Source: Nilaparvata lugens (lineage: Eukaryota; Arthropoda; Insecta; Hemiptera; Delphacidae). From it: a stretch of DNA of 64,000 nucleotides. Positions 11,084 through 24,289 of this stretch are shown here, one piece after another. The stretch covers positions 5,126,162 through 5,190,161 of the forward strand of contig NC_052518.1 in assembly GCF_014356525.2 (NCBI RefSeq). Direction: 5' to 3'. Within the stretch, counting starts at the first letter, position 1; each line of letters starts with the position of its first letter. The notes beneath the pieces are model-generated. The model did not search any database. It worked only from the letters and a program-made list of their open reading frames with translations, and was not told where the DNA came from. Made by a program: the position numbers and the translations under genes.

Positions 11084-11611
11084 TTCCTACAGTTACGTTG
11101 AAAAGTGGCCATTGCTGCACTGATTACAGAACGCAAAGAATCACTTTTCCGCTCTAGTGCGGGAAAAATTTTTCTGCACTCCAGATTTGCAACATGGCAA
11201 CGCAAAATACTTAGTAGGTTATATGGAGCAACAGTGCAGCAAAATCAAAATGAAGTTGGTAACAGTGACTGCTGTGGCTGCTATAGTGAGCAGACGTGCA
11301 ACGAAGCACAACGCGCTAATTATTATTCATTATAATATATTATAACCAAGTACAACGAGAACTTTAGGATTTTAGGATTAAGGTTTTTATCAATAATAAA
11401 ATTACACAGAAAAACATTTGATGCATTTCAGGCAATTTTACCCATAATTACCCACTTTTCATATTCAATGGTAACTGTAGGAAAAACTTAATGTGAAATA
11501 CGTGCGCAAAGTTCCTCTGCTGCACTCAAGAAACAATTCCGTAAACGTAAACGTAAACGTTTCTTTCGGTGCAGCAAACTGTCACTTTGCGCACTAGTTG
11601 CACAAATAACT
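11084..11611 (+). mobile_element. Repeat family 3, copy B (inverted relative to A and C)
   Basis: It matches copy A in reverse orientation from tttttcctacagtt to gcactagttgcacaaata. The GC-rich hairpin seen in A and C is replaced here by three tandem acgtaa units at about 11540-11560. The 75-76-codon frame is shared with copy C, while frames beyond it differ. Confidence 0.85.
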
Positions 11612-11639
11612 ATTAACGTTGCTATAACAATACAGTTTT

Positions 11640-11885
11640 GCATTTTTCATGAAATCCATGAATCATGATGATGTTTGCAAAAAAGGTCTAAAATTAAAAT
11701 CGCTCAAACTCTCAGGAATAATAGTATATTTGACAAGAGGAACAATCATATGTCATCAAATTGGTGAAATTCCCTCCTATTCCAGAGTCATAATAAGCAA
11801 TCGACGATGAGTGATTTCTCTGATCTGTGAGTGAAGGAAAGCTTTTATGTTTGAGTGAATAACTCACCCTGTATTGTAGTGAAAA
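11640..11885 (+). repeat. Decayed inverted copy of the 10155-10400 region
   Basis: aaatcgctcaaactctcagg, aaattccctcctattcc and gatgagtgatttctctgatc parallel the minus-strand sequence around 10155-10400. Here the reading frame is broken by stops (one soon after 11675). A further fragment of the same unit (caaccaaatctggaagattt) is at about 12270-12310. Confidence 0.7.
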
Positions 11886-12060
11886 GTCTCATATTTATTT
11901 ATTCCATTGGCATTACAGATCATAATTATAATGAATATAATATGATTGGGAGAAGACAACAGGCATAGCCCAAAACTGCCTTCTCCCAATTTTTTACAAA
12001 TAAAAGTTTCAAAAAAGAATAAGGTTAAGATTTCACTTTCACTTCAAAAAGTCCAATTTT
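11885..12060 (-). mobile_element. Stem-loop retrotransposon 3' end, copy 2
   Basis: The stem ttgggagaag (11946-11955) pairs with cttctcccaa (11980-11989). Flanking order and motifs (tatttatttattcc on one side, aataaggttaag and cttcaaaaagtcc on the other) match copies 1, 3 and 4. Confidence 0.6.
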
Positions 12061-12579
12061 CACTTCAAAACTAATGACTAAACTAAAAAATTTTGAATTT
12101 TGATATTTAAAAAACTGATTGAAAACAAAAATATTTCACTCAAATCCCTACAGATTGGGAATTTTTGAGTAATTTTACAAAATTTTGAGCCAGAAAAGAA
12201 ACACAACTTCACTATTACCACAGCTTATTATAGCACAACACTTGTTATGTCAACCTCTATCCAAAGCACATCAACCAAATCTGGAAGATTTGCATTTTTC
12301 ATGAAATCCATGAGTAAAATCCATTGCTCTTATGGAGTACAGTGCTTCCACATTTCACAAAATCCAGAGCCTGTAAGCTAATTGTTAGCATAAATAGAAA
12401 GAAAGATAAAAATCTGAGTACCCTTTTTGAATTATTTTATCACAACATGTTTCAACATTGATGCCATTTTCAAGTGATTATTGAGATTTTCATTATTTCA
12501 AGTACTGAGATTTTTATTTTTCTTTCTATTTATATTACAAGTAGCCCTGTACAGAAAAGAGATAATTATTGTTAGCATT

Positions 12580-12720
12580 TATTTATTTATGAATTGATAC
12601 ATACAATACATTCTCAACTATGAATGATTGGGAAAGAAACAACAGGCTTAAAGCCCTTTCCCAAATTTGGATAGAAATTGTCCAAAAAAGGTTAAGTTTA
12701 CACTTCATGATTTTTGTCCA
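12580..12720 (-). mobile_element. Stem-loop retrotransposon 3' end, copy 3
   Basis: The stem ttgggaaag (12628-12636) pairs with ctttcccaa (12656-12664). Outer motifs (atttatttatgaa and aaaaaggttaag) agree with the other copies. Confidence 0.6.
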
Positions 12721-12806
12721 AAATATATAAAAACTAGGAATTTAGAAAAGTTGAAAACCAAATAAAATAAGAATGCTATCACTAAAGCATCACTGATAAC
12801 TGAAAA

Positions 12807-13607
12807 ATCTGGTGTGGCGCACTCACACAACTTTCCTTGCCGTTATGAAAATTCATCACCTGACGCTAGTGTTCCCGCGCATCTAAAGTCTACTATTCAA
12901 AGATTTGAGCCAGCTGGTGACAGGGCAATAACGCTGGAGACACACATGAGGTCTGCTATCTCTTCATAGTGAATGATTTAATAGAATCAACAATAATTTG
13001 CAATTGAATAATCACATTTTCTCGAATTTAAAGCTTATTTTCAATTTTAGGTGAAAATGTTACTGAACATTAATTGTAGAGATTTTCATGCTCAATCTAC
13101 GCCACTTGATTTTTTCCGTTTCAATTGTATCTGAAGCCTGATAATTGGGAATCTATCTGCATTGATGGGGCGAAGCTCCTGAAATGTTTACAGATATGGG
13201 ACTTGTGGCAGTTGATAGAGCTTATTGATGACTATTTTAAGGTATGAATTTGATCAAAATCGTTGGAGCCGTTTCCGAGAAAATCACGAAAAACCCTGTT
13301 TTTGACAACATTCTTGCCATTTTGAATTGCATTTGATCGAAATTGTTCGTGTCGGATTCTTATAGTGAAAGGACCTTAAGTTCCAAATTTCAAGTCATTC
13401 CGTTAATTGGGAGATGAGATATCGTGTACACAGACGCACATACACACACACACACACACACACATACAGACCAATACCCAAAAACCAGTTTTTTGGACTC
13501 AGGGGACCTTGAAACGTATAGAAATTTAGAAATTGGGGAACCTTAATTTTTTTCGGAAAGCAATACTTTCCTTACCTATGGTAATAGGGCAAGGAAAGTA
13601 AAAATAC
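12807..13607. mobile_element. Repeat family 4, copy 1 (0.8 kb)
   Basis: It starts aatctggtgtggcgcactca ... actttccttgc and ends gggcaaggaaagtaaaaa, so the outermost parts are short inverted repeats. The core has gatagagcttattgatgac, tcgttggagccgtttccgag and a short (CA)n at about 13440-13462. It is collinear with 27045-28318. It has no coding frame and its superfamily is unknown. Confidence 0.75.
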
Positions 13608-13810
13608 TGTATAATAATTGAAATTTCTAAAACTTGAAAAGAAACTCAAGCCTTTTTTATAGAACTTTTTTATAGAATCAGCATAAGAGTGGCAACAGTG
13701 TGCTCCTATTGATGAATTGATATAACATTGGCCATACAGCAAACTAATGTTTGCACAGTCTATTATAGTAGAGTATTACACTCTATACTCTCTGACTACC
13801 ATTGTTTGTG

Positions 13811-13915
13811 TTATATCTGACATGATACATTATTATAAATCACATTGCTAATATGGAAGTAGTCCTTCAGCATGTTCTTAATCAGTTGGTCAGGAAGCTC
13901 CAGAAAATTTTTCAT
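13811..13915 (-). pseudogene. Short exon-like ORF with an F-box-like start (weak)
   Basis: A minus-strand ATG at 13915 opens 34 codons (MKNFLELPDQLIKNMLKDYF, then HISN). The LxLPDxLIxxML pattern resembles the start of F-box-like domains, which often precede LRRs. It lies upstream, on the same strand, of the LRR-like remnant at 10225-10553. The two could be pieces of one gene or pseudogene, but no splice path connecting them was established. Confidence 0.25.
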
Positions 13916-14268
13916 TTTTTGCCCAAGAAGTAAGCCAAAGTTTCAGACTTCAATGGGGCCCTAGCCATAATGTAAAATGATAAATGAATAATTATGAAAG
14001 TACCTCCAAGGGCCCTTAATCATAATGATTCTCCAAAAAATGCATAAAAATTATTTTCAATTACTTTGTATCATGGGCCTTCAGAACTGTTTTTGAGGCA
14101 ATATTACTTTCTTCAACCCTCAAAGTTGGAGGAGCTATGATTTTTGTGAGGATAGAGGTAGGCAAATAAAACTGCACATTTCAATAATTTTGTACATTAT
14201 TTTTATCATTCTCTTTAAAATTATACCGTTGAAAATACACAAAAGTCACATTAAATTTCTTATTTCAG

Positions 14269-14348
14269 TTCATCTGGAGCGTTTTGATGAGACTAGTCCA
14301 TATTATTATGAAGAATTCATCATAAACATATCATTTAAGGCACTGCGG
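14269..14348 (+). CDS. Candidate internal exon, gene not recognised
   Basis: The acceptor tttcttatttcag ends at 14268 and the donor is ctgcgg/gtaata after 14348. The enclosed frame is open (HLERFDETSPYYYEEFIINI, then SFKALR) and looks protein-like, unlike its AT-rich flanks. It would enter in phase 1 and leave in phase 0. It does not join directly in frame to the candidate at 16346, so the gene model is incomplete and may be false. Confidence 0.3.
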
Positions 14349-14735
14349 GTAATATTATTGATGACAATAATTTATACATGTCGCATTCAAAACATACGAA
14401 CAAAATTATAAGGTACTACCAAATGACATACAGTACTATTACAATTTATGTATAAATATTACTGCACAAAAAATAAATTGTTACAGATTCGAGAATTTGA
14501 TTAGCTTGAGTGGTGTACTAATTTTGCTGAGACTATTTTGTCTACTACTAATACAGTATAGATATAAGAAATAAAGATATAATCCAGTAACATTGAGCTC
14601 AAAATTTCTTAAATCAATGGATCAAGATGAATCTCCAAATTAAGGACCCATGAGGGTTCAATCATACCTTAAAAATGGAAAATACCACTTTGAATAAATC
14701 AGTACAAAAGTTGAATTATCGAAAACATCATGAAA

Positions 14736-15280
14736 TTAGTTATTTGTGCAACTAGTGCGCAAAGTGACAGTTTGCTTGCACCGAAAGAAACGTTTACGCC
14801 CGAGCCGTAGGCGAGGGCGGAATGGTTTCTTGAGTGCAGCAGAGGAACTTTGCGCACGTATTTCACATTAAGTTTTTCCTACAGTTACCATTGAATATGA
14901 AAAGTGGGTAATTATGGGTAAAATTGCCTGAAATGCATCAAATGTTTTTCTGTGTAATTTTATTATTGATAAAAACCTTAATTTATTGTCAAATTGAATA
15001 AAAATGTTGTCGTTGGTTATAATATCAGCTAATAGTAATAATTAGCGCGTTGTGCTTCGTTGAACCTCTGCTCACTATAGCAGCCACAGCAGTCACTGTT
15101 ACCAACTTCATTTTGATTTTGCTGCACTGTTGCTCCATATAACCTACTAAGTATTTTGCGTTGCCATGTTGCAAATCTGGAGTGCAGAAAAATTTTTCCC
15201 GCACTAGAGCGGAAAAGTGATTCTTTGCGTTCTGTAATCAGTGCAGCAATGGCCACTTTTCAACGTAACTGTAGGAAAAA
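14736..15280 (-). mobile_element. Repeat family 3, copy C
   Basis: Same orientation as copy A and near-identical over most of its length, including the GC-rich hairpin cgcccgagccgtaggcgagg at about 14797. A different segment (attgtcaaattgaataaaaa) sits where copy A has cctaaaatcctaaagtcc. Confidence 0.85.
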
Positions 15281-15734
15281 ATAATTATCAACGATGGTTG
15301 AAAAAAAAGTTTGAAATCGTTTTCAATAATGGTTAAGCTAAGGGCGCAGTAGTGATGTTCTACATCTGTTTGTGCAGCACATAACTAGTACGAGCCTAGA
15401 TTCATTCATCCAATAAAATCTGATGATTATTATGAATAATTGTTTTACAACCCGAGTGCTCTAGACCTCATTTTTTACTAATCTATTCAGGATAAGTCTT
15501 GTAACAAACTAGCAAAATATTATTTACAGATAGATGAACAAATTCGCTTATATAGATAATCAACATTCAATTACATAGAAAAGTTCAACTTATGTGTGAA
15601 CATGATTAACATACAAAAAGATTCACAGAAAAGCCTGATTATTAAAAAATTTAATCGAGGCAATCAAGACTGTTTTATGTATTTTTAAAAATGTACATCT
15701 TGAGAATTTTCAAGATTTTTGACCGGTAGAACAA

Positions 15735-15890
15735 ACAACGATGAGAGCTTGGAAGCATTATAGATTTATGGTAGATAAACAGTACCTAAATCTTCGGTCA
15801 CTGTTTGTACAACAAGCAATGAGACAAAGAATTAATATAGCTACCAATAATTGTATTTTTTATTGCGTTGAAATCGAGATTCATATACAA
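15735..15890 (+). other. Open reading stretch, possible exon
   Basis: After a stop at about 15720 and a weak acceptor (gaccggtag), a frame runs open to a stop at 15888. It begins QTTMRAWKHYRFMVDKQYLN. Composition is less AT-rich than the flanks. No good donor was found. It could be an exon, a remnant or chance. Confidence 0.2.
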
Positions 15891-16345
15891 TAGCAGATAT
15901 AGTTATACATTTTTTGGTTCCTCGACATTTGGCAGTTTTTAACGATTTTCCATTTCAATTCAGAGATTCTTGACAGTATTTGTCATTTGTTGGACAATAT
16001 TTATGCTACCAATAAATTTTCAGTAACTTTGAACAACCATCATTACTTCAATTTTGATCTTTAGAAACATCGAGACAACAATGAAAAAGCCTTAGAATAT
16101 TATACTAATTCATATTTTATGTAGAAATAATATTAATAATTATAAATGATAATTTTTTAAATAAATAATTCTCACTCTCTAACAAAAGACATTCCATAAG
16201 TAATGTTTCTTGAAAATAACTAAGGAATATATTTACTATATCGGTACAAGGTTCATTTAATGTCATATTTTTTAACCAATAATTTTTTCAATCATAAGGA
16301 CCAGTAAAATACTTCAATACCTAAATCATATTATATTATATCCAG

Positions 16346-16518
16346 TTGATGCTTCTCTTCTAAGAGATCCTGATATTCAAGAAGTACAAGCGATTTTTTA
16401 TGAAAATGGTAATTTGTCAACTCCAGAGATCATGTACGATTTCTGCCATCATCACAAACAATTAAAAAAGTCTGAGAAACGTCTTACTATAAAAATAGGA
16501 TTGAAATTGCGGAAGTGA
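16346..16518 (+). CDS. Candidate terminal exon, gene not recognised
   Basis: The acceptor tattatatccag ends at 16345, and an open frame follows in phase 1 to TGA at 16516-16518. It encodes 56 whole codons beginning DASLLRDPDIQEVQAIFYEN and ending in a basic tail (KRLTIKIGLKLRK). There is no ATG near its start, so it would have to be a last exon. It is surrounded by very AT-rich DNA. No family was recognised. Confidence 0.35.
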
Positions 16519-16912
16519 AGATACCTCACAGCTATTTTTATAAATTAATAAGCAATTGAACTACTATTAAACATTTTACTCAGTTCATTATAAAAATTTA
16601 CTAAAAGTATTGATAACTGAGAATTATTTCACATAGTCATTCAAGCATAAAAAATAACTAAAGAATTATATCAAATCAAAAAGTCTATCTAGTTTTCATT
16701 ATATTGATAAGATAGGAAAGAATCAAAGACTTATGTCAAGTTATGTTAAACATACACATAAATGTGTAATTTTCCTCATATAATGCACCTACAAAATAAA
16801 TATTGCTTTCAAATTAATTTGTAAAGAGAAATGAGAATTATTGCTAGGTACTCGATTTCTCATCAGATTTACTTATATAAAAACGATGTTTCGGCTAATA
16901 GAAAATACTAGG

Positions 16913-17016
16913 GGTCAGTTGCACAAACTTCAATCACATTTCGACTTTCTGATTTTTATTAACTAGTGAGAAGCATAATCTAAAAAAAACTGTAATCGAC
17001 ATTTGTGCAACCAAGC
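16913..17016. mobile_element. Tiny MITE (104 bp)
   Basis: The left end ggtcagttgcacaaacttc and the inverted right end gcttggttgcacaaatgtc share the gttgcacaaa core. The interior is AT-rich. Harbinger-type MITEs often have such ends, but the 3-bp TSD is not clear here. Confidence 0.55.
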
Positions 17017-19504
17017 GGAAGACTGAAAATATTACAAATTTTCATTATATTAATACTGAATAAAAATCTGTACAGATGCGACAAATATTTTGGCTTCTGA
17101 CTCACGGAAATAATATTCTACAGAAAATATAATATGCATGTAAACAGAGTAAAAATGAAGATTGTGGGACAATTATTTATTTACAGTACCTTCAAATACT
17201 GTTTACCGATTTTTGTAGACACAGTACATGAAAGATAGTTCTTAATGCTTTGTGCATATTGGATAATTTAAATGCTAATAATGTACAGATTGTTATTTTT
17301 ACATGTTTAGATACATAATCAATACTATTACAATGGTTCCACAGTTGAAAGAACATTTAAAAGTTGAATATCAGCTGGTTACATCATATAATACAAGACT
17401 CAATTTACGCTCGGTTCAGGTTGTACAAATTATTGAATGGGACCAATCTTACAAAATAGTACATATTATTGTATTAGATAAGACCAATCTTACAATAAAG
17501 TTTCAAGTCAAAGTATATTTTTGTTCAAGAATATACTTCACGGCCACAAATATAAAAACAAAACTAAGAATACGAACTACTCGTTCAAGTGTCATGTCAG
17601 TAATGTTAACACTATAACATTTTAAATTGCTTCACGTTATTTATGATTTGTTCGCAAGTTAACCCATTATTTTTATTAATCTTAAGACATTGAACTCTTC
17701 ATTCGGATAGCATTAAGAACATGCTTAAATAGATGAACTCTTATATTTTCAGAGAGATCTATAATCCTTTATAAGCGGATCGTTTGGAATTAATACATAA
17801 TTATTGTTATATTCTGCGCTTGAAAAGGATTCAATTTCCAAATACAAATGAACTACTTTGATTTTGAAAGTATCTAGGCAGATACCTTTATTTTCCAAGC
17901 TTCTGCCTCTAGGAATTCATAAGACTGAATTACTCCCTACTAATCAGATCTATGTTTTCAGCTCTTGTTTATTTCAAACTCTCATTAACAATGTTAAAGT
18001 TTTAAACATTAATTCATATTATTTATAATTCAATAAATTTATCGTTACATTGTTACAGTAACGATTACATAGAAAACACCTACGCTAAATAATCAGAAGT
18101 TATTGCCTTGTTATCACTAGATTAGGGTTTTATACACAAAACTGGATCATCAACAATAATTTTCTATACATCAGTTGGGATTTTACAATGTCTGAAAACA
18201 CTTTCTTTTATATAAGAAAGTAAAGTCTGTTGAAATAAAGAGTTATTGAATTTACAATAGAAAGTTTCTATTTGAAAAAATAGTGATTCAAAGTTAGAAG
18301 TTCAAAATGACAAAGTGAGTTATTGTATAGATCGATTACGCTCATTTGAAATGGATAACCATCAGTTGTCACATCAAATTATAGTTGTATAAGATATATA
18401 TACACCCTGAAACCTCTAGACTTTTTAAAACGCTTGATTTAAACGACTAGGGTTTTTTAATGAAATGGGCTGATCCGCAAAAAATGAATTGATTTCTTTC
18501 TAATTTGGGAGATAAAATTGATGTAAATAAAACTAATTTTATAAAAAGCTATGCAAAAAGTATTCACTTCACATGAGAATTAACCCTTCACTGTTATCTT
18601 GCATGGTATTAATGAATAAACGGGCGCAGACTCTCTTCCATTTCTATCAAAATTTGGAAAGGTTTTTGGAAAACAGTTTTTGGCTTTGAGCCTCTATAAA
18701 TGTATAAATATTCCCATGAACATTTAACATACTTAATGAACATATGAACTACTAAGAGATTTTTAATGGAATGTAGGTATATAGATACCTTTTTCAGAAT
18801 TCTCATGTATCCTAATAAACTTGTAAATCATAATATTGTACAATATACTTCAAAGCTAAAATTGATAAATAATCGATACTGCTATTTAATATGTGACACT
18901 TTTAAGACGACAATCGGCCTCAGTAACTACTTTCAAGCGCTAGTTTTGTAATCAATTTTACAATATTACCATCTCAAACAGGTCTAGTACCTCGAGATGC
19001 AAAAATACTAAATTGGCATTTCGTTTTATTTTGTAATAGTATTTCCCATGTTGTCAGATTTTTATTGTTTTTATTATGTATTTAAGATGTTGTATTTTTT
19101 TATTTCTGCCAATAAAACATTACGATTGTAATGAACTACTTTTTATTTAATTTGAAATGTGACAACTGATAGCAAAGAACTGTAAAGTATTAAGTGACCA
19201 ATACTGGAAGAGCTCCGGACGATTTTAAAACAAATTTTATCATAAAAATCGAGTAACAAATTTTATCATAAGACCGGGATTTGAATGTGATACTTTGACA
19301 AATCGGACTATCACCACAAGCCAAATTTACAAATTGATGTGCACTTTCAAAAAATATCATCTTAAAATGACTAGAATAAAAATTTGAATACTGTAAAAGA
19401 ATAGGAAGCCTTTAAAATAGCATTTAAAAGACTGAACAGAAGTGTAACCTTAGATAACCTAGTTGATCTATATGTAGGTAGCTTAGTGTATACATTATAT
19501 TGTT
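17017..19504. other. AT-rich intergenic stretch, nothing firm
   Basis: About 2.5 kb with only short frames (the longest is 17303-17617 plus, 104 codons, low-complexity and without splice context). No TIRs, tails or tandem repeats were noticed until the satellite begins. Confidence 0.6.
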
Positions 19505-22500
19505 TTCATTTTGTAATTTACGTTTTGTATTGAAACTGTGTATGAGTACATACGATTTTTATTTTGTAAATTGCGTTTGTATTGAAACTGTGTTTGACTA
19601 CATAATATTTTGATTTTTCAACTTGCATTTGTATGTTACTGTGTATGAGTACATACAATTTTTTTTAATTTGCATTTGTATTGAACTGTGTATGAGTACA
19701 TACAATTTTTTTTTAAATTTATGTTTTGTATTGAAACTGTGTATGAGTACATACAATTTTTATTTTTTAATTCCTTTTGTATTGAAACTGTGTTTGAGTA
19801 CAAAAGATCTTTATTTTTAAATTAGTGTTTGTATTGAAACTGTGTTTGAGTACATAAGATTTTTATTTTGTAATTTGCATTTGTATTGAAACTGTGTTTG
19901 AGTACATAATATTTTGATTTTTCAATTTGCATTTGTATTGAAACTGTGTATGAGTACATACAATTTTTTTTAATTTGCATTTGTATTGAAACTGTGTATG
20001 AGTACATACATTTTATTTTTAAATTTGCGTTTGTATTGAACTGTGTAAGAGTACATACAATTTTTATTTTTTAATTTGCATTTGTATTGAAACTGTGTAT
20101 GAGTACATACGATTTTTATTTTTTAATTTGCATTTGTATTGAAACTGTGTATGAGTACATACAATTTTTATTTTGTAAATTCCTTTTGTATTGAAACTGT
20201 GTTTGAGTACATACAATTATTCTTTTGTAAATTCCTTTTGTATTGAAACTGTGTTGAGTACATAAGATTTTTATTTTTTAATTTGCGTTTGTATTGAAAC
20301 TGAGTTTGAGTACATAAGATTTTTATTTTTTAATTTTCGTTTTTATTGAAACTGTGTATTAGTACATATGATTTTTATTTCTTAATTTTTATTTGTATTG
20401 AAACTGTATGAGTACATACAATTTTTATTTTTTAATTTGTGTTTGTATTGAAAATGTGTTTGAGTACATACAATTTTTTTTAATTTGCATTTGTATTGGA
20501 ACTGTGTATGAGTACATACAATTTTTTTTCAATTTGCGTTTGTATTGAAACTGTGTATGAGTACATAGAATTTTTTTTTTATTAGCTTTGTATTGAAACT
20601 GTGTATGAGTACATACGATTCTTATTTTAATTTGTTTGTATTGAAACTGTGTATGAGTACATATGATTTTCATTTTTAATTTGCATTTGTTTTGAAACTG
20701 TGTATGGGTACATATGATTTTCATTTTTTAATATGAGTTTCTATTGAAACTGTGTATGAGTACATACAATTTTTTTTATTTGGGTTTGTATTGAAGCTGT
20801 GTTTGAGTACACACAATATTTATTTTGTAAATACCTTTTGTATTGAAACTGTGTTTGAGCACAAACAATTATTCTTTTGTAAATTACTTTTGTATTGAAA
20901 CTGTGTTTGAGTACATACGATTTTTATTTTGTAATTTGCGTTTGTATTGAAACTGTGTATGAGTACATATTTTAATTTTTTAATTTGCGTTTCTATTGGA
21001 ACTGTGTATTAGTACATATGATTTTTATTTTTTAATTTTCATTTGTATTGAAACTGTGTATGAGTACATACAATTTTTATTTTGTAATTCATGTTACTAT
21101 TGAAACTGTGTTTGAGTACATACAATTTTTTTAATTTGCGTTTGTATTGCAACTGTGTATGAGTACATACAAATTCCTTTTGTATTGAAACTGTGTTGTA
21201 GTAGATAAGATTTTTATTTTGAAATTTGCATTTGTATTGAGATGTTGTATGAGTACATACAATTATTTTTCAATTTGCAGTTTTTGTAGATTCCTTTTGT
21301 ATTGAAACTGTTTTTGAGTACATAAGATTTATATTTTTCAATTTGCGTTTGTATTGAACTGTGTATGAGTAGATACAATTTTTATTTTTTGAATTCCTTT
21401 TGTATTGAAACTGTGTATGAGTACATAAGATTTTTATTTTTTAATTTGTGTTTGTATTGAAACTGTGTATGAGTACATACAATTTTTATTTTTTAATTTG
21501 CATTTGTATTGAAACTGTGTATGAGTACATACAATTTTTTTTTAATTTGCATTTGTATTGTAACTGTGTATGAGTAAATATGATTTTTTTTAATTTGCAT
21601 TTGTATTGATACTGTGTATGAGAACATACAATTTTTATTTTGTAAATTCCTTTTGTATTGAAACTATGTTTGAGTACACAATATTTTAATTGTTTAATTT
21701 GCATTTGTATTGAAACGGTGTATGAGTACATACAATTTTAATTTTTTAATTTGCATTTGTATTGGAACTGTGAATGAGTACATACAATTTTTTTTTGTAA
21801 ATTCCTTTTGTATTGAAACTGTGATTGAGTACATAAGATTTTTATTCTCTAATTTTCGTTTTTATTGGAACTGTGTATGAGTACATTCAATTTTAATTTT
21901 TTAATTTGCATTTGTATTGGAACTGTGTATGAGTACATACGATTTTTATTTTTTAATTTGCGTTTGTATTGAAACTGTGTATGAGTACATATGATATTCA
22001 TTTATTAATATTCTTTTGTATTGAAACTGTGTTCAAGTAAATAAGATTTTTATTTTTTAATTTGCGTTTGTATTGAAACTGTGTATGAGTACATACATTT
22101 TTATTTTTTAATTTGCATTTGTATTGAAACTGTGTATGAGTACATACAATTTTCATTTTTTAATTTGCATTTGTATTGAAACTGTGTATGAGTACATACA
22201 ATTTTTATTTTGTAAATTCCTTCTGTATTGAAACTGTGATTGAGTACATAAGATTTTTATTTTTTAATTTGCATTTGTATTGAACTGTGTATGAGTACAT
22301 ACAATTTTTATTTTGTAAATTCCTTTTGTATTGAAACTGTGTATGAGTACATTCGATTTTTATTTTGTAATTTGCGTTTGTATTGAAACTGTGTATTAGT
22401 ACATACGATTTTTATTTTGTAAATTCCTTTTGTATTGAAACTGTGTTTGAGTACATAGATTTTTATTTTTTAATTTGCGTTTGTATTGAAACTGTGTATG

Positions 22501-24058
22501 AGTACATACAATTTTTATTTTGTAATTTGCGTTTGTATTGAAACTGTGTATGAGTACATACAATTTTCATTCTGTAAATTCCTTTTGTATTGAAACTGTG
22601 TTTGAGTACATATAATTTTTATTTTGTAATTTGCGTTTGTATTGAAACTGTGTATGAGTACATGCGTTTTTTATTTTTTAATTTGCATTTGTATTGAAAC
22701 TGTGTATGAGTAAATACGATTTTTATTTTGTAAATTCCTCTTGTATTGAAACTGTGTTTGAGTACATAATATTTTTATTGTTTAATTTGCATTTGTATTG
22801 AAACTGTGTATGAGTACATACATTTTTATTTTGTAAATTCCTTTTGTATTGAAACTGTGTTTGAGTACATACAATTTTTATTTTGTAATTTGCATTTGTA
22901 TTGCAACTGTGTATGAGTACATACAATTTTTATTTTGTAATTTGCGTTTGTATTGAAACTGTGTATGAGTACATACAATTTTTTTTTAATTTGCATTTGT
23001 ATTGAAACTGTGTATGAGTACATACAATTTTTATTTTGTAAATTCCTTTTGTATTGAAACTGTGTTGTAGTAGATAAGATTTTTATTTTGAAATTTGCAT
23101 TTGTATTGAGATGTTGTATGAGTACATACAATTATTTTTCAATTTGCAGTTTTTGTAGATTCCTTTTGTATTGAAACTGTTTTTGAGTACATAAGATTTA
23201 TATTTTTCAATTTGCGTTTGTATTGAAACTGTGTATGAGTAGATACTATTTTTGTTTTTTGAACTCCTTTTGTATTGAAACTGTGTATGAGTACATACAA
23301 TTTTTATTTTGTAATTTGCATTTGTATTGAAACTGTGTATGAGTACATACAATTTTTATTTTGTAAATTCCTTTTGTATTGAAACTGTGTTTGAGTACAT
23401 AAGATTTTTATTTTTTAATTTGCATTTGTATTGAAACTGTGTATGAGTACATACAATTTTTTTTTTGTAAATTCCTTTTGTATTGAAACTGTGATTGAGT
23501 ACATAAGATTTTTATTCTCTAATTTTCGTTTTTATTGGAACTGTGTATGAGTACATTCGATTTTTATTTTGTAAATTCCTTTTGTATTGAAACTGTGTTG
23601 AGTACATAAGATTTTTATTTTTTAATTTACGTTTGTATTGAAACTGTGTATTAGTACATACAATTTTAATTTGTAAATTCCTTTTGTATTGAAACTGTGT
23701 ATGAGTACATATGATTTTCATTTTTTAATATGTGTTTGTATTGAAACTGTGTATGAGTACATACAATTTTTTTTGTAAATTCCTTTTGTATTGAAACTGT
23801 GTTTGAGTACATAAGATTTTTATTTTGAATTTGCATTTGTATTGAGATGGTGTATGAGTACATACAATTATTTTTTCAATTTGCAGTTTTTGTAGATTCA
23901 TTTGTATTGAAACTGTTTTTGAGTACATAAGATTTTTATTTTGAATTTGCATTTGTATTGAAACTGTGTATGAGTAGATACTATTTTTGTTTTTTGAACT
24001 CCTTTTGTATTGAAACTGTGTTTGAGTACATTAGATTTCTATTTTGAAATTTGCGTTT
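19505..24058. repeat. 4.5-kb satellite array, 50-54 bp unit
   Basis: Roughly 85 head-to-tail copies of ttgtattgaaactgtgt(a/t)t followed by gagtacata and an AT-rich spacer. Two main variants alternate irregularly. One has gcatttg before the core and atgagtacatacaatt after it. The other has ccttttg before and ttgagtacataagatt after it. A distinctive three-unit block with gagatgttgtatgagtaca and a ttgcagtttttgtagattc spacer recurs near 21190, 23050 and 23820, showing larger-scale duplications. Frames on the minus strand are by-products. Confidence 0.95.
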
Positions 24059-24289
24059 TTTGGAAATAAATATATTTCTGTCTGTCTATATTTAAAGTTA
24101 ATTTTCCAAGCGGAAAAGTAGTGAAGTTATTAGAAGTATGGATATTGAATTCAACTTGAAAAATAATAGTTCTTATGATGGACTTACTTCAAGCCTTGAA
24201 ATGTTGCTAAATAGAATGAATTGGAGCCCTTTCAATAACTCTGTCTTGGACCCACAATAACAATAAAGGCTGATTAGTAGGTCCAAGAG

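Noticed and set aside
19622..23952. Many 60-100-codon frames in the satellite with repeated MYSYTVSIQ-like peptides
   Set aside because: The unit length varies between 50 and 54 bp so frames shift constantly. The peptides are translations of the repeat unit.
19505..24058. CRISPR-like array
   Set aside because: The repeats are contiguous diverged units, not fixed repeats with unique spacers, and the DNA is eukaryotic.
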